From contig CP063163.1 in assembly GCA_014960805.1 (NCBI GenBank), forward strand, positions 793,001 to 857,000: a stretch of DNA of 64,000 nucleotides. Direction: 5' to 3'. Position 1 is the first letter of the stretch; every line of letters begins with the position of its first letter. Position numbers and translations under genes: made by a program. Below are positions 58,764 through 64,000 of the stretch, piece after piece. The stretch is from Cytobacillus suaedae. GTDB taxonomy: Bacteria; Bacillota; Bacilli; Bacillales; Bacillaceae_L. The notes under the pieces are model-generated. The model saw only the letters and a list, made by a program, of their open reading frames with translations. It made no database searches and was not told where the DNA came from.

Positions 58764-59801
58764 ATGCAACATTATGAAGAGAATCAAAAACTTAAGCAAC
58801 AAATTCATTCCATGCATCAATATATCCAACATGTGAATCATTATCTCAATCACCTAAAAATTTATGAGTATTATATACAAGGCATTAAAATAGAAAAGGT
58901 AAAAGGGAATTTTCAAATCGGTCAATTATTACAAAAGGAAATGAATGAGTCAGAAGGTATTCACCGCTTTTTTATAGGGGAAATCACAATAAGAGAGATT
59001 GAAGATGCTGGCACGGTTGGACTAGGAGTTGTAGAGAAGGGTATATCAAGTAAAGGAAACGAAAGTGAGTATAGTGATGAAGTTAAAAAAATAATGGAAG
59101 AAATAAAATCATTATTGGACATAGGTGAGTTGCCGGCATTCTTCCAAGAACTAGCTGGGAAAGAGAATGTCCTGAAAAAGGTCTGGGAGAGTCTTAAAGA
59201 AAAATTTGATTCAACCGAGGGATTTAATTTCTTCTATGAAGAGGTTCTAAAAGGGCTAAATAATGTTACAAGTCTAATAGAAAAAACAGACACTAACTTA
59301 GAAGATGAAACCTATATTGCTCTAGCCGATAGCATCGAGGAGAAAGCTAAATCATTATTATGTGTTGCATATATAATAGAAGCATATCTACCAGGAATGA
59401 TAAAAAGATATCAACAGGACCATGTGAAGGTAGATTCTGAGCAAATTCAAAAGCTTAAGCAACATGGAGTGAAATCCCATCATATTATCATACAAGCAAT
59501 TAAAAAGACATTTTATTTAGAAGAACTACCCCCAAAGTATCATGAGTTAGTTGATAAACCAGCTGTTCTTCGGCATGTTACCTTCTCGATTCTTCAGCCT
59601 GCACTTTCACATCAATTAGTAGAAGCTTACTTTAAAAAAATGAAAACACTTTTTGTTACTGCAACAGAAGAAATGATTGAGCATACTCAGTTAAGGGAAC
59701 TACCAATAGATGAACAAACTTTTCTATTTTCAGTAGTAATTAAACATATTGATTGTATCCCTAAACACATCCTATTAGACTATCTATTACTTCAAATATA
59801 A
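58764..59801 (+). CDS. GerPC-like N-terminus fused to two DehI-like helical repeats
   Basis: 345 residues, unusual. Residues 1-35 form a Gln/His-rich coiled coil; 40-60 (YIQGIKIEKVKGNFQIGQL) look like the GerPC core (beta, G-x-L-x-I-G); 72-85 may complete it. From about 115 there are two similar helical blocks: IGELPAFFQELAGKENVLKKVWESL and, near 255, LEELPPKYHELVDKPAVLRHVTF, the pattern of the duplicated DehI (2-haloacid dehalogenase) fold. Catalytic residues cannot be judged. GGGAGGG is 6 bases before the ATG. It diverges from the Hsp20-GerP-like pair and precedes yhaO. Confidence 0.65.
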   Translation: MQHYEENQKLKQQIHSMHQYIQHVNHYLNHLKIYEYYIQGIKIEKVKGNFQIGQLLQKEMNESEGIHRFFIGEITIREIEDAGTVGLGVVEKGISSKGNESEYSDEVKKIMEEIKSLLDIGELPAFFQELAGKENVLKKVWESLKEKFDSTEGFNFFYEEVLKGLNNVTSLIEKTDTNLEDETYIALADSIEEKAKSLLCVAYIIEAYLPGMIKRYQQDHVKVDSEQIQKLKQHGVKSHHIIIQAIKKTFYLEELPPKYHELVDKPAVLRHVTFSILQPALSHQLVEAYFKKMKTLFVTATEEMIEHTQLRELPIDEQTFLFSVVIKHIDCIPKHILLDYLLLQI

Positions 59802-59892
59802 AATTGCAATATACATTTTTTAGTGAGAACGTGCATTCGTATAGTTGAGATGGTAAAATAAAGTCAACTCTACTGAAAAGAGGAATACGCGA

Positions 59893-61122
59893 ATGAGCTC
59901 AATAAAATTTTTACATACAGCAGATTTACATTTGGATAGCCCTTTTAAAGGGCTACAAAAGTTCCCTGAATTACTTTTTAAAAGAATAAAAGAAAGCACA
60001 TTTACCTCTTTTTCTCGAATTGTGTCATTAGCTATTGAAGAAAAGGTAGATTTTATGATTATCTCTGGTGATTTGTTTGATTCTGAGGATCGGAGTTTAC
60101 GTGCACAAGTTCGATTTCGTGAGGAAATGAAGCGGCTTGAAGAAGGGAATATCCCAGTTTATATTATTCATGGAAATCATGATCATCTAGGTGGAGTCTG
60201 GACTTCGATTGAATGGCCAAGGAATGTGCATGTATTTTCAGGTGAAATAGAAACAAAAACCTTCCAAAAAAATGGACAACCCTTGGTCAATCTGTATGGA
60301 TTTAGTTACCCCGAGAACCTAGTTACTGAAAACATGACCAGTTATTACATTAAAAACATGGATGCACCGTTTCATATTGGTCTTTTACATGGTAGTGCAG
60401 ATAGTACAAAGCATAATGAACATGGTCGCTACGCACCGTTTACTGTTAACCAACTACTCGAAAAGGAATTCGACTATTGGGCTTTAGGTCATATTCATAT
60501 GCGTCAAAGTCTCTATGATAACCCACCTATCATCTATCCAGGTAACATTCAAGGTAGGCATCGAAAAGAATCTGGAAATAAAGGATGTTATCTTGTTGAT
60601 TTGTCAGAGTCAAATACAGAATTAACGTTTAAGGAAACAGCAGATATTATATGGGAAACTGTTCAACTTACAATTTCAGACATAGATAATTATAACCAAT
60701 TGGTAGACCAATGTTATCAAACCTTAGATAACTTAAGGCGTGATGATCAAGGTGTGCTTTTAACAATAGAGTTAAATGGATCAGGAAAACTTCATAGCAG
60801 TCTACAAGATCACAATCTAGTGGATGAGTTACAAACGATTTTAGTCGAGTCAGAAGTGGATAAACGAAACTTTGTTCTTGTAAATTCTATTAAAGTTGAA
60901 ACGAACGTAGTAGTTGATCGTGAAAAATTAAGAGCTGAATCGCATTTCTTCGCAGATCTTATAGCCTGTATAGATGGATATGATGATTTTTATGAAGCAC
61001 TTGGTCCAATTTTTAATCATCCTCAGGCAAGAAAATATGTTAATCAATTAACCGATGATGAGAAACAGGAAATCATAAAGGAAGCAGAAGCTCTGCTATT
61101 AAATGGAATGATTAAGGAGTAA
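59893..61122 (+). CDS. yhaO: DNA repair exonuclease YhaO (Mre11/SbcD-like)
   Basis: Metallophosphoesterase, 409 residues. Metal ligands in order: FLHTADLHLDSPF, MIISGDLFD, YIIHGNHDH, IGLLHG and ALGHIHMRQ, then a C-terminal domain of about 180 residues. Pairs with the SMC-like ATPase YhaN, as SbcD with SbcC. AAAGAGG precedes the ATG. The yhaN GTG begins 24 bases after its stop. The two probably act on DNA ends. Confidence 0.93.
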   Translation: MSSIKFLHTADLHLDSPFKGLQKFPELLFKRIKESTFTSFSRIVSLAIEEKVDFMIISGDLFDSEDRSLRAQVRFREEMKRLEEGNIPVYIIHGNHDHLGGVWTSIEWPRNVHVFSGEIETKTFQKNGQPLVNLYGFSYPENLVTENMTSYYIKNMDAPFHIGLLHGSADSTKHNEHGRYAPFTVNQLLEKEFDYWALGHIHMRQSLYDNPPIIYPGNIQGRHRKESGNKGCYLVDLSESNTELTFKETADIIWETVQLTISDIDNYNQLVDQCYQTLDNLRRDDQGVLLTIELNGSGKLHSSLQDHNLVDELQTILVESEVDKRNFVLVNSIKVETNVVVDREKLRAESHFFADLIACIDGYDDFYEALGPIFNHPQARKYVNQLTDDEKQEIIKEAEALLLNGMIKE

Positions 61123-61146
61123 TAGAAAAAAGAAAGGAGGTAAATC

Positions 61147-64000
61147 GTGAGAATAATTGACCTTCAAATTTATGGATATGGGAAATTAGAAAACAAAGAA
61201 TATGGAAATCTCTCTCATGGTATTCAACTATTTTATGGGAAGAATGAAGCTGGAAAGTCGACATTAATGTCATTTATCCATAGTATTTTATTCGGTTTCC
61301 CTACCAAACAGCAGCAAGACCTTCGTTATGAACCTAAATCAGGTACAAGGTATGGTGGGAAAATAACCTTACAAACAAAAGAATATGGAGCAATTGTCAT
61401 CGAGCGCTTGCCAGGTAAGGCGAGTGGTAATGTGACAGTTTATATGCCAGATGGCACCACAATGGGAGAGGATCTACTCAAAGAATTATTCCAAGGAATG
61501 GATAAATCCTTTTACCAGGGTGTGTATTCCTATAATCTTCAGGGCCTTCAGGGCGTTCAACAGATGAATGCTGAGAAGCTAGGAAATTATTTGTTTTCTG
61601 CCGGTGTAGTTGGTACCGATGCTCTGGTTAAAGTGAATGACCGTATCACGAAAGAGCTAGAATCACTTTTTAAGCCTAGTGGACGTAAACCGATCATTAA
61701 TCAACAATTAATAGATTTAAAAGAAAAACACCAACTCTTCGTACAAGCACAAGAAAAGAATTATACCTATAAAAAACTGCTTGAAGATAAAGAAGACCTG
61801 CAGCAGAAATTACAGGATATAGAACGTGAAGTAAGTAAAATAACAAATGAATGTAGACAACTTGAACATTTACTTTCAATAAACGATTTACTTATTGAAC
61901 GCCAAACCATTCAGACAAAGCTTAGCTCTTTACCGACTTCTGAGCCTTTCCCTGTTGACGGGCTTAAAAGACTGGAACACTTACAGTCACAGCTCCTCCC
62001 TTATAAGGCACAGCTATCTAGCCTTTCCCAAAAAAAGATGAAATTGGAGAATGACATAGAGAATTGTATAGTAAACGAAGAGCTATTAAATAGAGGACCT
62101 GCCATACGAGAAGTTGGAGACAATGTTCGATTATATGAACAATTACAGGTAGAGATTTCTGAACATACAAGAGAGATTGCTCACCTTAATGAATTCATAT
62201 CATCCACAATGGAACAAGTAGGGTGGACGAACTTAGAGGAAGAAATCCTTCATTTGGACACTAGTATTTCAAAAAAAGAAGAGATCAAAACGGTAGTTAA
62301 TGAATTCGATGTAATAAAACAGCAAAAGCAATTTCTAGACGACCAGTTTTCTCGGTCTAAAATGCTACTAGAAGCAAGTGAAGAGAAGATACATGATTTA
62401 CAAAAACAATTACTATCTATAGAAGCGAGAAAGAACTATGAGGAAATCTTACATGCTAGCTCTACTAGCAATGAGAACCTGATTGAAAGAAGTAAAGTGA
62501 TTGATTTACTATCTACTACTGAAGACAAAATTAAAAGATATAGCAGTCAAGAGAAAACAAGAATAAAGAATACGAAAGTTCTATTCAGTAGTTTTTGCCT
62601 AGTACTAACTGCATTACTTATTTGGCTAATTTTAAATAATCAATGGATAGTAGTAGGAGCAGTATTAGTCGTTAGTGTTTTAACTTTCGTTTTTATGAAA
62701 AATACAATCATGCAAGGTACAAGTCATATTTTAAAAGACCTTAAACATGATAAAAGTCAGCTAGAACAAAAGCTCGGTAAACTTAATGAGAATATCTCAG
62801 CAGGAGATAAGGGTTCAAAAGAGATAGAAGAAGCTCAAGAACGTTTAATAAAGGACCGCGAACTCAATCGTTTACTGGATATTGAAACGATTACTTTATC
62901 ACAAAATGAGCGTCAATATGAAAAGGTACTGTCCGAGTATGATACGTGGGAAAATCGAAGATTTAGTAACCATGAACGAGTAGCAGAAATAATTAAGGAA
63001 TTACATTTATCAGAAACCCTATCAGGTGGTAAGCTCTTTGATAGTTATATCCTGTTAGAGGAGCTAAAGACCACTTTCCGTAAAAAGAAAAAACATACTG
63101 AACAATTAGAAGCTGCTAGAACTAAAGCTTTACAATTTGAGCAAAAAGTAAAGGTGTTATGTGAACAGGCAAACAGTCATGAGATTGTCAGTACTGTCTA
63201 TACTTTACTAACTAGACTTGAGTCAGAAAAAGAAAAAAAAGGTGAGTTGCTTCATTTAACAGGTAAGCTTGAGGATATTATTGAACAGACAACGCAGCTT
63301 CAACTCGAAATTAACTACTTAGAACAAGAGTGTACACAGTTGTATGAGATGGCAGAGGTTTCAAATGAAGAAGAATATCGTAGCAAAGGTAAGATATTTG
63401 AACAAAAAGCTCACCTTAATGGTAGACTTGAATTACTTGAAAGTCAGGTAGGATCCTATTTACATCTTATTGATGAAGGATACCTCGAAGACGAAACACG
63501 TGTTCAACTTAATTCTCTAAAAGAATCTATAGAGAATCTAAAATTAAATGAAAAGAATTTCCGCCATCGTCTATCAGAGATTTCTATCAGAATCGAAGAT
63601 CTTGAAGAAGGTGGAACCTATGCAGAAATTTTTCACACCTACGAACAAAGTAAGTCTTTCTTTCAACAAGAAGTAAAAAAATGGGCAGTTCATTCTGTGG
63701 CTAAAGATATTCTTGGGAAATCAATTGAACGATATCGAGCGCTTCGATTACCAAGGTTATTAAGTGATGCAGAAGAATATTTTCGCTTCTTAACAGACGA
63801 AGCTTATATTCACATCTATTCACCAGATGATGTATCAGGATTTATTGTTGAGAGGAAAGACGGAGTCAGATTTTCTCCAAGTGAACTAAGTCAAGCAACA
63901 GCCGAGCAATTATATCTTTCTCTTCGAATTGCTTTAGGGAAAACAATGCACCCAATGACGGCCTATCCATTTATTGTAGATGATAGCTTTGTTAACTTTG
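61147..64000 (+). CDS. yhaN: SbcC/Rad50-like ATPase YhaN, C-terminus cut by window end
   Basis: 951 codons are visible; B. subtilis YhaN has about 963 residues, so little is missing. Walker A FYGKNEAGKSTL (about 30-40), a long N-terminal head, then coiled coils, a hydrophobic double helix at about 483-498 and 502-518 (LVLTALLIWLIL and IVVGAVLVVSVLTFVFM), more coiled coil, and the C-terminal head with the signature LSQATAEQLYLSLRIALG and Walker B PFIVDDSFVNF at the very end. GTG start after AAAGGAGG. The central hydrophobic pair stands where Rad50 has its zinc hook. Confidence 0.93.
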   Translation, partial: MRIIDLQIYGYGKLENKEYGNLSHGIQLFYGKNEAGKSTLMSFIHSILFGFPTKQQQDLRYEPKSGTRYGGKITLQTKEYGAIVIERLPGKASGNVTVYMPDGTTMGEDLLKELFQGMDKSFYQGVYSYNLQGLQGVQQMNAEKLGNYLFSAGVVGTDALVKVNDRITKELESLFKPSGRKPIINQQLIDLKEKHQLFVQAQEKNYTYKKLLEDKEDLQQKLQDIEREVSKITNECRQLEHLLSINDLLIERQTIQTKLSSLPTSEPFPVDGLKRLEHLQSQLLPYKAQLSSLSQKKMKLENDIENCIVNEELLNRGPAIREVGDNVRLYEQLQVEISEHTREIAHLNEFISSTMEQVGWTNLEEEILHLDTSISKKEEIKTVVNEFDVIKQQKQFLDDQFSRSKMLLEASEEKIHDLQKQLLSIEARKNYEEILHASSTSNENLIERSKVIDLLSTTEDKIKRYSSQEKTRIKNTKVLFSSFCLVLTALLIWLILNNQWIVVGAVLVVSVLTFVFMKNTIMQGTSHILKDLKHDKSQLEQKLGKLNENISAGDKGSKEIEEAQERLIKDRELNRLLDIETITLSQNERQYEKVLSEYDTWENRRFSNHERVAEIIKELHLSETLSGGKLFDSYILLEELKTTFRKKKKHTEQLEAARTKALQFEQKVKVLCEQANSHEIVSTVYTLLTRLESEKEKKGELLHLTGKLEDIIEQTTQLQLEINYLEQECTQLYEMAEVSNEEEYRSKGKIFEQKAHLNGRLELLESQVGSYLHLIDEGYLEDETRVQLNSLKESIENLKLNEKNFRHRLSEISIRIEDLEEGGTYAEIFHTYEQSKSFFQQEVKKWAVHSVAKDILGKSIERYRALRLPRLLSDAEEYFRFLTDEAYIHIYSPDDVSGFIVERKDGVRFSPSELSQATAEQLYLSLRIALGKTMHPMTAYPFIVDDSFVNF

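Overview
The window is chromosomal DNA from a low-GC, endospore-forming Gram-positive of the family Bacillaceae. Evidence: Shine-Dalgarno sites of the AAAGGAGG type before nearly every gene, ATG/TTG/GTG starts, an alpha/beta-type small acid-soluble spore protein, YheC/YheD spore-coat ATP-grasp proteins, GerP-like spore proteins, liaFSR, floT with a sigma-W-type promoter, and long stretches of gene order recalling the Bacillus subtilis yhe-yha region (bmrCD, yheE, yheD, yheC, yheB, yheA, yhaX, hemZ, yhaR, yhaQ, yhaP, yhaO, yhaN). No rRNA, tRNA, prophage, insertion sequence or CRISPR array was seen.

Layout. 1-8.1 kb: end of a fluoride channel gene, the liaFSR cell-envelope stress system, a 59-codon small gene behind a strong promoter and three repeated operator-like sites, a class A penicillin-binding protein, and the NfeD-flotillin pair. 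8.1-11.8 kb: a DoxX-like membrane protein, a repeat-rich gap with a 52-bp tandem array, and a sigY-type ECF sigma factor operon. 11.8-21.5 kb: thiamine metabolism in two TPP-riboswitch units, tenA with the ykoEDC transporter, then tenI-thiO-thiS-thiG-thiF-thiD-thiE. 21.5-26.1 kb: the BmrCD multidrug exporter behind a leader that looks like a ribosome-controlled transcription attenuator. 26-31.4 kb: truncated haemoglobin with an FNR-like box, a CNNM/CBS transporter, fumarase, a spore DNA-binding protein and small proteins. 31.4-39.1 kb: msmX and a PucR-type regulator, then a minus-strand run of four tandem YheC/D-family ATP-grasp genes and yheE. 39.4-43.9 kb: yheB, yheA, yhaX, hemZ. 43.9-52.7 kb: an insertion relative to the B. 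subtilis order, with a DinB-like protein, a fatty-acid oxidation set (acyl-CoA dehydrogenase, acyl-CoA ligase, 3-hydroxyacyl-CoA dehydrogenase, thiolase) and a fused two-domain peptide-type ABC permease. 53.1-64 kb: yhaR, yhzD, yhaQP, a five-gene spore-related cluster (two Hsp20-like proteins, two GerPA/F-like proteins, one GerPC-like/DehI-like fusion), then yhaO and yhaN, cut by the window end.

The intergenic DNA is full of dispersed dyad repeats: a ~130-bp palindromic element in at least four full copies, a nested GGACTCAGAG hairpin family in two places, and two tandem arrays that share a 52-bp period and related arms. The most interesting leads are the attenuator before bmrC, the spore cluster with a likely ATT start codon and a fused GerPC/DehI-type protein, the haemoglobin FNR site at exactly -41.5, and the operator cluster before the 59-codon gene.
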